Origin: Pseudomonas cremoricolorata
GTDB taxonomy: Bacteria > Pseudomonadota > Gammaproteobacteria > Pseudomonadales > Pseudomonadaceae
Direction of reading: 5' to 3'
Length of the DNA: 64,000 bases
Assembly: GCF_000759535.1 (NCBI RefSeq)
Contig: NZ_CP009455.1
Span: forward strand, 806,001-870,000
Within the stretch, counting starts at the first letter, position 1, and each line of letters begins with the position of its first letter. The position numbers were made by a program, and so were the translations under genes. Below, one piece after another: positions 1 through 9,157 of this stretch. The notes beneath the pieces were generated by a model that worked only from the letters and a program-made list of their open reading frames with translations, ran no database searches and was not told the origin of the DNA.

Positions 1-3000
1 AACTGGCAGCCGCACCTGGGCAACAGCCCCTCGCTGTTCGTCAACGCCGCGACCTGGGGCCTGCTGCTGACCGGCAAGCTGGTCTCGACCCACAACGAAT
101 CCGGCCTCACTTCGTCGCTGACCCGCATCATCGGCAAGAGCGGCGAGCCGATGATCCGCAAGGGCGTCGACATGGCCATGCGCCTGATGGGCGAGCAGTT
201 CGTCACCGGCGAAACCATTGCCGAGGCGCTGGCCAATGCCAACCGTTTCGAGTCCAAGGGCTTCCGTTACTCCTACGACATGCTCGGCGAAGCAGCCCTT
301 ACCGAGCACGATGCGCAGAAATACCTCGCCTCCTACGAGCAGGCCATCCATTCCATCGGCAAGGCGTCCAATGGCCGTGGCATCTATGAAGGCCCGGGCA
401 TTTCCATCAAGCTCTCGGCGCTGCACCCGCGCTACAGCCGCGCGCAGTACGAGCGAGTGATGGAAGAGCTGTACCCGCGCCTGCTCAGCCTGACCCTGCT
501 GGCCAAGCAGTACGACATCGGCCTGAACATCGACGCTGAAGAAGCCGACCGCCTCGAACTGTCGCTCGATCTGCTCGAGCGCCTGTGCTTCGAGCCGGCG
601 CTGAGCGGCTGGAACGGTATCGGTTTCGTCATCCAGGCGTATCAAAAGCGCTGCCCGTATGTCATCGACTACGTCATCGACCTGGCCAAGCGCAGCCGCC
701 ACCGCCTGATGATTCGCCTGGTCAAGGGCGCCTACTGGGACAGCGAGGTCAAGCGCGCCCAGGTCGAAGGTCTGGAGGGATACCCCGTGTATACCCGCAA
801 GGTCTACACCGACGTCTCGTTCATTGCTTGTGCGCGCAAGCTGCTGGCCGTACCGGAAGCCATCTACCCGCAGTTCGCCACCCACAACGCCCATACCCTG
901 TCGGCCATCTACCAGATCGCCGGCCAGAACTATTACCCCGGCCAGTACGAATTCCAGTGCCTGCACGGCATGGGCGAGCCGCTGTACGAGCAAGTGGTGG
1001 GCAAGCTGGCCGAGGGCAAGCTGAACCGTCCGTGCCGGGTCTACGCCCCGGTCGGCACCCACGAGACGCTGCTGGCCTACCTGGTCCGCCGCCTGCTGGA
1101 AAACGGCGCCAACACCTCGTTCGTCAACCGCATCGCCGACCACTCGATTTCCATCCAGGAGCTGGTCGCCGACCCGGTCGCCAGCATCGAACGCATGGCC
1201 GCACAGGAAGGCAGCATCGGCCTGCCGCACCCGCGCATCCCACAGCCGCGCGACCTCTATGGCAGCGAGCGGGCCAACTCGGCCGGCATCGACATGGCTA
1301 ATGAACATCGCCTGGCGTCGCTCTCCTGCGCGCTGCTGTCGACCGCTCACCACGACTGGAAAGCGCTGCCGATGCTGGCCTGCGCCAGCAGTGAAGAGGC
1401 TGCGGCAGACGTACTGAACCCCTCGGATCATCGCGATGTGGTGGGCAAGGTGCAGGAAGCCACGGAGGCAGATGCCGACAACGCCGTGCAGTGCGCGATC
1501 AATGCCGCACCGATCTGGCAGGCCACGCCGCCAGTAGAACGTGCCGCCATCCTGGAACGCGCCGCCGACGCCATGGAGGCTGAAATCCAGCCGCTGATGG
1601 GCCTGCTGGTGCGCGAGGCCGGCAAGACCTTCGCCAACGCCATCGCCGAAGTGCGCGAAGCGGTGGATTTTCTACGCTACTACGCCTTGCAGGCGCGTAC
1701 CGACCTGAGCAATGCCGACTGCCGCCCACTGGGCCCGGTGGTGTGCATCAGCCCCTGGAACTTCCCGCTGGCGATCTTCTCCGGCCAGGTGGCCGCAGCG
1801 CTGGCCGCCGGCAACCCGGTATTGGCCAAGCCCGCCGAGCAAACCCCGCTAATCGCTGCCCAGGCCGTGGGCCTGCTGCTCGAAGCCGGTATTCCCGAAG
1901 GCGTGCTGCAACTGCTGCCAGGGCGCGGCGAAAGCGTCGGTGCGCGGCTGGTGGGCGATGAGCGGGTCAAAGGCGTGATGTTCACCGGTTCCACGGAAGT
2001 GGCGCGACTGCTGCAACGCAATGTGGCCGGTCGCCTCGACGCCCAGGGCCGGCCGATTCCGCTGATCGCCGAAACCGGCGGGCAGAACGCGATGATCGTC
2101 GATTCCTCGGCGCTCACCGAGCAGGTGGTGGTGGATGTGGTGTCATCGGCCTTCGACAGCGCCGGTCAACGCTGCTCGGCGCTGCGCGTGCTGTGCCTGC
2201 AGGAAGACTGCGCCGACCGGGTCATCGAAATGCTCAAGGGCGCCATGGCGCAAAGCCGCCTGGGCAACCCGGAACGACTGTCGGTGGACATTGGCCCGGT
2301 GATCGACGCCGAAGCCAAGGCCGGCATCGAACAGCACATCCAGGGCATGCGTGAGAAAGGCCGTGCGGTGTATCAGGTGGCGCTGGCCGATGCTGCCGAG
2401 GTCAAGCGTGGCACCTTCGTCATGCCGACGCTGATCGAGCTGGACAGCCTCGATGAACTCAAGCGTGAAATCTTCGGCCCAGTGCTGCACGTGGTGCGCT
2501 ACAACCGCCGCAACCTCGACGGCCTGATCGAGCAGATCAACGCCTCGGGCTATGGCCTGACCCTGGGCGTGCATACCCGCATCGACGAAACCATCGCCAA
2601 GGTGGTCGACAACGTCAACGCCGGCAACCTGTACGTCAACCGCAACATCGTCGGCGCCGTGGTCGGCGTGCAGCCATTCGGCGGCGAGGGGCTGTCGGGT
2701 ACCGGACCGAAAGCCGGTGGCCCGCTGTACCTGTACCGCCTGCTCTCGACCCGCCCGGCCGACGCCATCGCCCGGCACTTCCAGCGCGTCGACGGCGACG
2801 GCAAGGCCGACGCCGCGCTGCGCGAGCACCTGCTGCAACCGCTGCACGCGCTCAAGACCTGGGCTACCGGCAACCAGCACGGTGAGCTGGCCAGCCTGTG
2901 CGAGCAGTTCGCCGAACAGTCGCAAAGCGGCGTGACTCGCGTGCTGCCCGGCCCGACTGGCGAGCGCAACAGCTACACCATCCTGCCGCGCGAGCATGTG

Positions 3001-3384
3001 CTGTGTCTGACTGAAAACGAAACCGACCTGCTCAACCAACTGGCTGCGGTACTGGCGGTGGGCAGCTCGGCGCTGTGGCTGGACGCCGAACCCGGCAAAA
3101 CCCTACGCGCGCGCCTGCCCAAAGAAGTGCAAGGCAAGATCGCCCTGGTGGCGGACTGGCAGAAAGATGACGTGGCCTTCGACGCCGTGTTGCATCACGG
3201 TGATTGCGATCAACTGCGCGGCGTCTGCCAGCAGGTGGCGCAGCGCGGCGGCGCCATCGTCGGGGTACAGGGGCTGTCGTCCGGTGATAGCAACATCGCG
3301 CTGGAGCGCCTGGTGATCGAGCGAGCGGTGAGCGTCAATACTGCGGCGGCGGGAGGGAATGCGAGTCTGATGACGATTGGCTGA
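1..3384 (+). CDS. putA: Bifunctional proline dehydrogenase / L-glutamate gamma-semialdehyde dehydrogenase PutA (5' end outside window)
   Basis: The frame is open from base 1, so the N-terminus (about 190 residues in the family, including the ribbon-helix-helix DNA-binding part) lies outside the window. The 1127 residues present begin in the proline dehydrogenase barrel (RLVKGAYWDSEVKRAQ, then FQCLHGMGEPLYEQV), which oxidises proline to pyrroline-5-carboxylate with FAD. An aldehyde dehydrogenase follows, with the catalytic Glu in ETGGQNAM (about residue 691 of the visible part) and the catalytic Cys in GQRCSALR (about 721). It yields glutamate with NAD+. A C-terminal domain of about 160 residues completes the long PutA type. 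In pseudomonads full-length PutA also represses put genes, but the DNA-binding part cannot be checked here. Confidence 0.97.
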   Translation, partial: NWQPHLGNSPSLFVNAATWGLLLTGKLVSTHNESGLTSSLTRIIGKSGEPMIRKGVDMAMRLMGEQFVTGETIAEALANANRFESKGFRYSYDMLGEAALTEHDAQKYLASYEQAIHSIGKASNGRGIYEGPGISIKLSALHPRYSRAQYERVMEELYPRLLSLTLLAKQYDIGLNIDAEEADRLELSLDLLERLCFEPALSGWNGIGFVIQAYQKRCPYVIDYVIDLAKRSRHRLMIRLVKGAYWDSEVKRAQVEGLEGYPVYTRKVYTDVSFIACARKLLAVPEAIYPQFATHNAHTLSAIYQIAGQNYYPGQYEFQCLHGMGEPLYEQVVGKLAEGKLNRPCRVYAPVGTHETLLAYLVRRLLENGANTSFVNRIADHSISIQELVADPVASIERMAAQEGSIGLPHPRIPQPRDLYGSERANSAGIDMANEHRLASLSCALLSTAHHDWKALPMLACASSEEAAADVLNPSDHRDVVGKVQEATEADADNAVQCAINAAPIWQATPPVERAAILERAADAMEAEIQPLMGLLVREAGKTFANAIAEVREAVDFLRYYALQARTDLSNADCRPLGPVVCISPWNFPLAIFSGQVAAALAAGNPVLAKPAEQTPLIAAQAVGLLLEAGIPEGVLQLLPGRGESVGARLVGDERVKGVMFTGSTEVARLLQRNVAGRLDAQGRPIPLIAETGGQNAMIVDSSALTEQVVVDVVSSAFDSAGQRCSALRVLCLQEDCADRVIEMLKGAMAQSRLGNPERLSVDIGPVIDAEAKAGIEQHIQGMREKGRAVYQVALADAAEVKRGTFVMPTLIELDSLDELKREIFGPVLHVVRYNRRNLDGLIEQINASGYGLTLGVHTRIDETIAKVVDNVNAGNLYVNRNIVGAVVGVQPFGGEGLSGTGPKAGGPLYLYRLLSTRPADAIARHFQRVDGDGKADAALREHLLQPLHALKTWATGNQHGELASLCEQFAEQSQSGVTRVLPGPTGERNSYTILPREHVLCLTENETDLLNQLAAVLAVGSSALWLDAEPGKTLRARLPKEVQGKIALVADWQKDDVAFDAVLHHGDCDQLRGVCQQVAQRGGAIVGVQGLSSGDSNIALERLVIERAVSVNTAAAGGNASLMTIG

Positions 3385-3496
3385 GACATCGCTCGCGCAA
3401 GCGGGGGCGCCTGGGCGCTCCCTTTGCGCAACAGGCTGACGGCTAGTCAGCGTCCTCTTTCAGCAATTGCACAAGATGCTCTGTCGAGGGGACAGG

Positions 3497-3514
3497 ACTG
3501 ACATTTTTGTCAGT
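3497..3514. promoter_or_regulatory. Inverted repeat upstream of the RHS-core gene
   Basis: ACTGAC and GTCAGT flank a 6-base T-rich spacer, 56 bases before the RHS start. It could be an operator or a small hairpin. No clear -35/-10 pair fits around it. Confidence 0.35.
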
Positions 3515-3570
3515 TTCCCGCTCATTCAGCGCCCTCTACAGTGAGCTCAGACCCTGAGAGGCGCAGATCC

Positions 3571-4494
3571 ATGAGCAGCGAAAAGCACCTGCACGGCCGT
3601 TCGACACAACGCACAGAGGCTTCCGACGGTAGCACAGCTCTGCCATCGGGTCGGGCAGACGCCCAACTGCTCTCGCGGCCCGGCGCATTTCTGCGCTCAT
3701 GCGGCTACTCGCCATTCGGCCAGCGAGGCCGCCCCGCACTGTTGCCCGGTGCGATGGCGTTCAACGGTGAGTATCTGCACTCCCCGATCGATGGCTACCT
3801 ACTCGGAAATGGCCATCGACTGTACAGCCCTTGCCTGATGCGTTTCACCGCACCTGACACCTATAGCCCATTTCAGCGAGGGGGCTTGAATGCCTACGCC
3901 TACTGCAGCAATGACCCCGTCAACGGGCGAGATGCCAACGGCAGATGGACCATTTGGCGTTCAACCGTGGCAAGGATAGTGGCTGCCGGCCGCACCCTCC
4001 AGCAAGCCATGAGTCCTGCGCCAGCCAGGCCTCTCCCCAACAACCAGGCCCCGCATCTGCCCCGCGAGATGAGGGTGGCGAACAAGCGCCTCAGCAGCAT
4101 CATCGCCGAGCACCGCGTCATCAAGAATGCGCGCGACCTGATGCAACTCGACCCCCGCAAGGTCCACAAGTTCACTCTTACCCAAGACCCGACGTCTACC
4201 CAAGACCCGACGTCTACCCAAGACCGGACGCTCTCCGTGATCAGCACGCGATCGGATTACGAACAGCCTTCCCATGGCACGGTTGCTGAAAAGGGTGGTC
4301 CGAATCCTGGCGCCAGCAATCGCGTCATGTGTGCGGGTTATATTTTCAAGACAGACGACGGCTACGTTATCAATAATTTCTCCGGCCATTTCCAGCCGCC
4401 CCCTGATCGCCTGTTGCTTGCAGAGGATTTCCTCACCTCGCTGGGCGTGACCGTCCAATCCATACGCGCCGACCAGCAATTCGACTTTTGGTAA
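3571..4494 (+). CDS. Short orphan RHS repeat-associated core protein with variable C-terminus
   Basis: The 307-residue protein starts at ATG 3571, chosen because GAGAGG lies about 10 bases upstream; an in-frame start at 3541 lacks this. Residues about 65-120 match the RHS core (NGEYLHSPIDGYLLGNGHRLY, RFTAPDTYSPF, GGLNAYAYCSNDPVNGRDANG). That signature normally ends a multi-thousand-residue RHS/YD-repeat protein, but here no YD repeats precede it and no signal peptide is evident. The C-terminal 180 residues would be the polymorphic tip. They hold three 6-residue repeats (TQDPTS type) and end in a segment around NNFSGHFQPPPDRLLLA. RHS tips are often toxins, but no catalytic motif was recognised and no immunity gene follows. 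It may be a mobile RHS cassette or a standalone effector. Confidence 0.82.
   Translation: MSSEKHLHGRSTQRTEASDGSTALPSGRADAQLLSRPGAFLRSCGYSPFGQRGRPALLPGAMAFNGEYLHSPIDGYLLGNGHRLYSPCLMRFTAPDTYSPFQRGGLNAYAYCSNDPVNGRDANGRWTIWRSTVARIVAAGRTLQQAMSPAPARPLPNNQAPHLPREMRVANKRLSSIIAEHRVIKNARDLMQLDPRKVHKFTLTQDPTSTQDPTSTQDRTLSVISTRSDYEQPSHGTVAEKGGPNPGASNRVMCAGYIFKTDDGYVINNFSGHFQPPPDRLLLAEDFLTSLGVTVQSIRADQQFDFW
4180..4233 (+). repeat. Three tandem 18-bp units inside the RHS-core gene
   Basis: Units start at 4180, 4198 and 4216. The first two are identical and the third differs at three positions. Each encodes six residues (TQDPTS, TQDPTS, TQDRTL), so copy-number change would keep the frame. Confidence 0.9.
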
Positions 4495-4970
4495 TCCGAT
4501 CGCTGACACCATCCTGAACCCGGGGTGGGAGAGCCTGTGCAGCCGGGCGATCCCCTTGAGGCCGGTGCTGCATGCTTCCATGCTGAGGTATCGACTGGTC
4601 ACCAAGCCGGCCCTTGTCAGAACAGCGGGGCAATCTGCGCAACGGCGCAGAACGAGCGCCTCAAAAGACTCCCAGGCCTTGCCTTGGCATGACGTAAAAG
4701 CGTCAAGGATGGCAGACGGGAAATCGACTTCGCACGATCAAAGGCGACCACCAGGCGCGTCTTCCCCTCCGTCAGCACGGCACTACCCCTGCAAGAGAAC
4801 ATGCTCAGGCTTGCAACGCATCACTCTCCTCTTCCCGCACATTTCTGATCTCCTGCTCAACTTATGCGAGTCATTTGCCCTCATGGCAGATCTGAACTTA
4901 CTCACTCGCGCCTTGCAGGCAGCCTATGCAAAGCTGCACGCTACCGCGCCACCCAACCTCCGAGGACGCC
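4495..4970. other. 476-bp stretch with no supportable gene
   Basis: Between the RHS-core gene and the efflux pump there is no ORF with a convincing ribosome site or recognisable family. The longest candidate (4556-5107, plus strand) runs into the pump gene in another frame and looks like low-information translation. The region may hold decayed remains of RHS-associated or immunity sequence. No insertion-sequence ends were seen. Confidence 0.55.
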
Positions 4971-6398
4971 ATGCCCGAACGCGCACCGCTGGACCCGACC
5001 ACCGCCCGCTGGCTGCCCTGGGTGGTGGCCATCGCGTTCTTCATGCAGTCGCTGGACGGCACCATCCTCAATACCGCACTGCCGTCGATGGCCCGCTCAC
5101 TGGATGAAAACCCGCTGCGCATGCAGGGGGTGATCATCGCCTACATGCTGACCGTGGCACTGCTGATTCCGGCCTCGGGGTGGATCGCCGACCGTTTCGG
5201 GACCAAGCGCATATTCTTCAGCGCAATTTTGCTGTTCAGCTTCGGCTCTTTGCTGTGCGCGGTGTCCTACAGCCTGCCCATGCTGGTGGCAGCGCGCGTC
5301 GTTCAGGGGCTGGGCGGCGCGTTGATGCTGCCGGTGGGTCGCCTGGTGGTGCTGCGCGCCTATCCGCGCTCGGAGTTGGTGCGGATCATGAGCTTCATCA
5401 CCATTCCCGGCCTGCTCGGGCCGCTGCTCGGCCCCACCGTAGGCGGCTGGCTGGTGGAAATTCTCAGCTGGCACTGGATCTTCCTGCTCAACCTGCCGGT
5501 CGGCGCGCTGGGTTGCTATGCGGTGTGGCGCTTCATTCCCGACCTGCGCGGGGCCGAGCGCACCACGTTTGATGGGCCAGGCTTTCTGTTGTTCGGCGCG
5601 GCGATGGTGCTGATCACCATCGCCATGGAAGGCCTCGGCGAACTGCACCTGCCGCACCTGCGGGTGATGCTTCTGTTGTTCGCTGGCATGGCATGCCTGG
5701 CCGCCTACTGGCTGCGCGCCGGACGCGACCCCGAACCGCTGTTTTCACCCAGCCTGTTCCGCGTGCGCACCTTCGCCATCGGCATCCTTGGCAACCTGTT
5801 CGCCCGCCTGGGCAGCGGCGCCCTGCCCTTTCTGGTGCCACTGCTGTTGCAAGTGGCGCTGGGCTATTCACCCTCCCAGGCGGGCATGAGCATGATCCCC
5901 CTGGCGGCAGCGGCGATGGTGGCCAAGTCAGTAGCGCGTCCGCTGATCGAGCGGCTCGGCTATCGCATCATCCTCACCGGCAACACCCTGGTGCTCGGCC
6001 TGTTGCTGGCAAGCCTTGGCTTGGTCGACGAGCAAACCCCCTATGCCCTGCTGCTGGTGCAGCTGTCGCTGCTCGGCGCGGTCAACTCGTTGCAGTTCAC
6101 GGCGATGAACACCGTCACCCTGATCGACCTCGATGATGCCAGTGCCAGCAGCGGCAACAGCCTGTTGTCGGTGGTCGCGCAGCTGTCGTTGAGCCTGGGC
6201 GTGGCTTGCGCCGGCGCTCTGCTTGGCGGTTTCACCACTGCTGGCAACGGCGATGGCGTGGAGAGCACCCTGGGCGCGTTCCAGCTGACCTTCTTCACCA
6301 TTGGCCTGATGGCCATGCTGGCAGCGGCGATCTTCCTGCAACTGGCGCCGACGGACGGAAGGCGTGCCCGTCGTCCGGAACGGGACATCGAGTCGTAG
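4971..6398 (+). CDS. mdtD: MFS multidrug efflux transporter, DHA2 family, MdtD-like
   Basis: The 475-residue integral membrane protein starts at ATG 4971 with CGAGGA just upstream; an in-frame ATG at 4926 has no such site. The first helix carries the drug-transporter signature (FMQSLDGTILNTALPSMA), and the helix 2-3 loop reads SGWIADRFGTKRIF, the major-facilitator motif. VVQGLGGALMLPVGR and the PGLLGPLLGPTVGGW segment fit the motif C region of proton antiporters. Hydrophobic segments suggest about 14 helices, as in DHA2 members. It would export toxic compounds from the cytoplasm at the expense of the proton gradient. Substrates cannot be read from sequence. The gene stands alone, 64 bases before dbpA. 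Confidence 0.88.
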   Translation: MPERAPLDPTTARWLPWVVAIAFFMQSLDGTILNTALPSMARSLDENPLRMQGVIIAYMLTVALLIPASGWIADRFGTKRIFFSAILLFSFGSLLCAVSYSLPMLVAARVVQGLGGALMLPVGRLVVLRAYPRSELVRIMSFITIPGLLGPLLGPTVGGWLVEILSWHWIFLLNLPVGALGCYAVWRFIPDLRGAERTTFDGPGFLLFGAAMVLITIAMEGLGELHLPHLRVMLLLFAGMACLAAYWLRAGRDPEPLFSPSLFRVRTFAIGILGNLFARLGSGALPFLVPLLLQVALGYSPSQAGMSMIPLAAAAMVAKSVARPLIERLGYRIILTGNTLVLGLLLASLGLVDEQTPYALLLVQLSLLGAVNSLQFTAMNTVTLIDLDDASASSGNSLLSVVAQLSLSLGVACAGALLGGFTTAGNGDGVESTLGAFQLTFFTIGLMAMLAAAIFLQLAPTDGRRARRPERDIES

Positions 6399-6462
6399 GG
6401 CCAAGGGCCACGAGGCTGGTAGACTGTGCGGCATTTTTCGCTTCGCAGCACAGGCCCGTCTC

Positions 6463-7848
6463 GTGACCACCCAATCCTCCGCTTTCGCCACCTTGCCGTT
6501 GTCCGCCGCCATGCTGGCGAACCTCGACGCTCTGGGTTATTCCGCCATGACCCCGATCCAGGCGCAAAGCCTGCCGGTGATCCTGCGCGGCCTCGACCTC
6601 ATCGCCCAGGCCAAGACCGGCAGTGGCAAGACCGCCGCCTTCGGCATCGGCCTGCTCAACCCGCTGAACCCGCGTTACTTCGGCTGCCAGGCGCTGGTGC
6701 TGTGCCCGACCCGCGAGCTGGCCGACCAGGTCGCCAAGGAGCTGCGCCGGCTGGCCCGCGCCGAGGACAACATCAAGATCCTCACCCTCTGCGGCGGCGT
6801 CTCGCTCGGTCCGCAGATCGCTTCGCTGGAGCACGGCGCGCACATCATCGTCGGCACTCCCGGGCGCATTCAGCAGCACCTCGACAAAGGTACCCTGGTG
6901 CTCGACGGCCTCAACACCCTGGTGCTCGATGAGGCCGACCGCATGCTCGACATGGGCTTTTTCGATGCCATCGCCAGCATCATCGGCAAGACCCCGGCGC
7001 GCCGCCAGACCCTGCTGTTCTCGGCCACCTACCCGGCCGGCATCGAGCAGTTGGCCGCCAAGTTCATGCGCAAACCCGAGCAGGTGGTGGTCGAAAGCCA
7101 GCACAGCGACACCCAGATCGAGCAGCGTTTCATCGAGATCGACCCGCAGCAACGCCTCGAAGCACTGACCCGAGTGCTGGGCCACTACCGCCCGCAATCC
7201 TGTGTGGCGTTCTGCTTCACCAAGCAGCAGTGCGAAGACGTGGTCGCCCACCTGACTGCCAAGGGCATCGTCGCCCAGGCCCTGCATGGTGACCTCGAGC
7301 AACGCGACCGTGATCAGGTGTTGGCGATGTTCGCCAACCGCAGCAGCTCGGTGCTGGTCGCCACCGATGTCGCCGCACGCGGTCTGGACATCGATGGCCT
7401 GGACATGGTCGTCAACGTCGAACTGGCGCGCGATGCCGAGATTCACGTGCACCGCGTGGGGCGTACCGGGCGTGCCGGGGAAAAAGGCCTCGCCGTGAGC
7501 CTGGTGGCACCAGCCGAAGGCCACCGTGCTCAGGCCATCGAAGTGTTGCAGGGCCGGCCACTGCGCTGGGAGCAACTGGACAGCCTCAAGAGCAAGGGTA
7601 GCGAACCGTTGCTGCCGGTGATGAGCACGCTGTGCATCGCCGCCGGGCGCAAGGACAAACTGCGCCCCGGTGACATTCTTGGTGCCTTGACCGGCGACGC
7701 CGGCATTCCCGGCAAGCAGGTCGGCAAGATCGCCATCTTCGATTTCCAGGCCCTGGTGGCCGTGGAACGAGGCGTGGCCAGGCAAGCCTTGCAGCGGCTC
7801 AACAGCGGCAAGATCAAGGGCCGGGCGTTGAAGGTACGGATTCTCTGA
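6463..7848 (+). CDS. dbpA: ATP-dependent RNA helicase DbpA
   Basis: A DEAD-box helicase of 461 residues. The Q motif is followed by Walker A AKTGSGKTAA (about residue 50), PTRELA, DEAD in VLDEADRML (about 155), SAT, and the second RecA domain with ATDVAARGLDI and HRVGRTGRAG. The C-terminal 75 residues form the DbpA-type RNA-binding domain (KDKLRPGDILGALTGDAGI), which in the family targets 23S rRNA hairpin 92 during 50S assembly. GTG 6463 was chosen because it gives the usual N-terminus MTTQSSAFATLPLS; the upstream in-frame extension is not family-like. Confidence 0.95.
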   Translation: MTTQSSAFATLPLSAAMLANLDALGYSAMTPIQAQSLPVILRGLDLIAQAKTGSGKTAAFGIGLLNPLNPRYFGCQALVLCPTRELADQVAKELRRLARAEDNIKILTLCGGVSLGPQIASLEHGAHIIVGTPGRIQQHLDKGTLVLDGLNTLVLDEADRMLDMGFFDAIASIIGKTPARRQTLLFSATYPAGIEQLAAKFMRKPEQVVVESQHSDTQIEQRFIEIDPQQRLEALTRVLGHYRPQSCVAFCFTKQQCEDVVAHLTAKGIVAQALHGDLEQRDRDQVLAMFANRSSSVLVATDVAARGLDIDGLDMVVNVELARDAEIHVHRVGRTGRAGEKGLAVSLVAPAEGHRAQAIEVLQGRPLRWEQLDSLKSKGSEPLLPVMSTLCIAAGRKDKLRPGDILGALTGDAGIPGKQVGKIAIFDFQALVAVERGVARQALQRLNSGKIKGRALKVRIL

Positions 7849-7881
7849 TCGTTCGCCAGCCCACAGTTCAAGGTTCCCAAC

Positions 7882-9063
7882 GTGCTTACCTCTGACGTCA
7901 TCGTTCTCGGCGCCGGCGCTGCCGGCCTCATGTGCGCCCAGCTCGCCGCCCGCCGTGGGCGCAGCGTGCGGGTGCTCGACCACGCCAACAAACCCGGCAA
8001 GAAGATCCTCATGTCGGGTGGCGGGCGCTGCAACTTCACCAACCTGTATACCGAGCCGGGCAATTTCCTCTCGCACAACCCGCATTTCTGCAAATCGGCC
8101 CTGGCCCGCTACACCCAGTGGGATTTCATCGCCCTGGTCAGCAAACATGGCGTGCCGTACCACGAGAAAAAGCTCGGCCAGCTGTTCTGCGACCACAAGT
8201 CCAGCGACATTCTCGAGCTGCTGCTCGCCGAGTGCGCCGAGGCCGGCGCCGAAGTGCGCATGCTCACCGACATCCTGCAGATCGACGCGCTCGAGGGTGG
8301 CTACCGGTTGCAGACCAGCGCTGGCCCCATGGCTTGCCAGTCGCTGGTGATCGCCACCGGCGGGCTATCGATCCCCACCCTAGGCGCCACGGGCTTCGGT
8401 TATCAGGTGGCGCGCCAGTTCGGTCATCAGCTGCTGCCGACCCGCGCCGGCCTGGTGCCGTTCACCATCACCGAGCCCCAACTCAAGGCACTGTGCAGCG
8501 AGCTGTCGGGCACCTCGCTGGACTGCACGGCGAGCTGCAACGGCATGCTGTTCCGCGAGAATTTGCTGTTCACCCACCGCGGCCTGAGCGGCCCGGCGAT
8601 TCTGCAGGTGTCGTCGTTCTGGGAGCCGGGTGATGTGGTCGAGATCAACCTGCTGCCCGACCGCGATGCCCTCGACTGGCTGCAACAGCAGCAACGCGAG
8701 CGTGCCAACACCGAACTGAAAACCGTACTGGGCGAGGTGTTCACCCGCAAGCTGGCCACGCTGCTGGCCGAGCAGTGGTTCGAGTCACGCCCGCTGAAAC
8801 AGTACACCCCAGCGGAACTGGCGCAGATCGCCGAGCGTCTGAGCGCCTGGCAAGTGGTTCCGGCCGGCACCGAAGGCTACCGCACTGCCGAGGTCACCCT
8901 GGGCGGGGTGGACACCCGCGAAGTATCGTCCAAGACCATGGAATCGCTGAAAAGCCCGGGACTGTACTTCATTGGCGAAGTGTTGGATGTCAGCGGCCAT
9001 CTGGGCGGTTTCAATTTCCAGTGGGCGTGGGCCTCGGCCAATGCCGCCGCTCAGTTCGTGTAA
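7882..9063 (+). CDS. NAD(P)/FAD-dependent oxidoreductase, BaiN/HI0933 (YhiN) family
   Basis: A 393-residue flavoprotein. It starts at GTG 7882, 33 bases after dbpA. The N-terminus is a Rossmann FAD-binding motif (VIVLGAGAAGLMCAQLAARRG), followed by the family signature GKKILMSGGGRCNFTN. The C-terminal part has GGVDTREVSSKTMESLKSPGLYFIGEVLDVSG and ends with GGFNFQWAWASA, both typical of HI0933-like proteins. The family is widespread and usually annotated only as an aminoacetone-oxidase or BaiN-like flavoprotein. The physiological substrate is unknown and nothing in the context settles it. Probably cytoplasmic; there is no signal peptide. Confidence 0.9.
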   Translation: MLTSDVIVLGAGAAGLMCAQLAARRGRSVRVLDHANKPGKKILMSGGGRCNFTNLYTEPGNFLSHNPHFCKSALARYTQWDFIALVSKHGVPYHEKKLGQLFCDHKSSDILELLLAECAEAGAEVRMLTDILQIDALEGGYRLQTSAGPMACQSLVIATGGLSIPTLGATGFGYQVARQFGHQLLPTRAGLVPFTITEPQLKALCSELSGTSLDCTASCNGMLFRENLLFTHRGLSGPAILQVSSFWEPGDVVEINLLPDRDALDWLQQQQRERANTELKTVLGEVFTRKLATLLAEQWFESRPLKQYTPAELAQIAERLSAWQVVPAGTEGYRTAEVTLGGVDTREVSSKTMESLKSPGLYFIGEVLDVSGHLGGFNFQWAWASANAAAQFV

Positions 9064-9157
9064 GCCAGTGCGGTAGCGGAGTTGGTGTAGAGTAGTGCCC
9101 GCAGCACGGAACGCTTCTTGCTGAACGCAACGTTTTCGATCTCAGCCCAGGGCCATC

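Noticed and set aside
4180..4233. Tandem 18-bp repeats as a CRISPR-like array
   Set aside because: There are no spacers; the units are contiguous and in frame within a coding sequence.
4556..5107. 183-residue plus-strand ORF as a possible RHS immunity gene
   Set aside because: No ribosome site, biased low-information composition, and it overlaps the 5' end of the efflux pump in another frame.
6295..8196. 633-residue minus-strand ORF
   Set aside because: Antisense to dbpA and the start of the flavoprotein gene.
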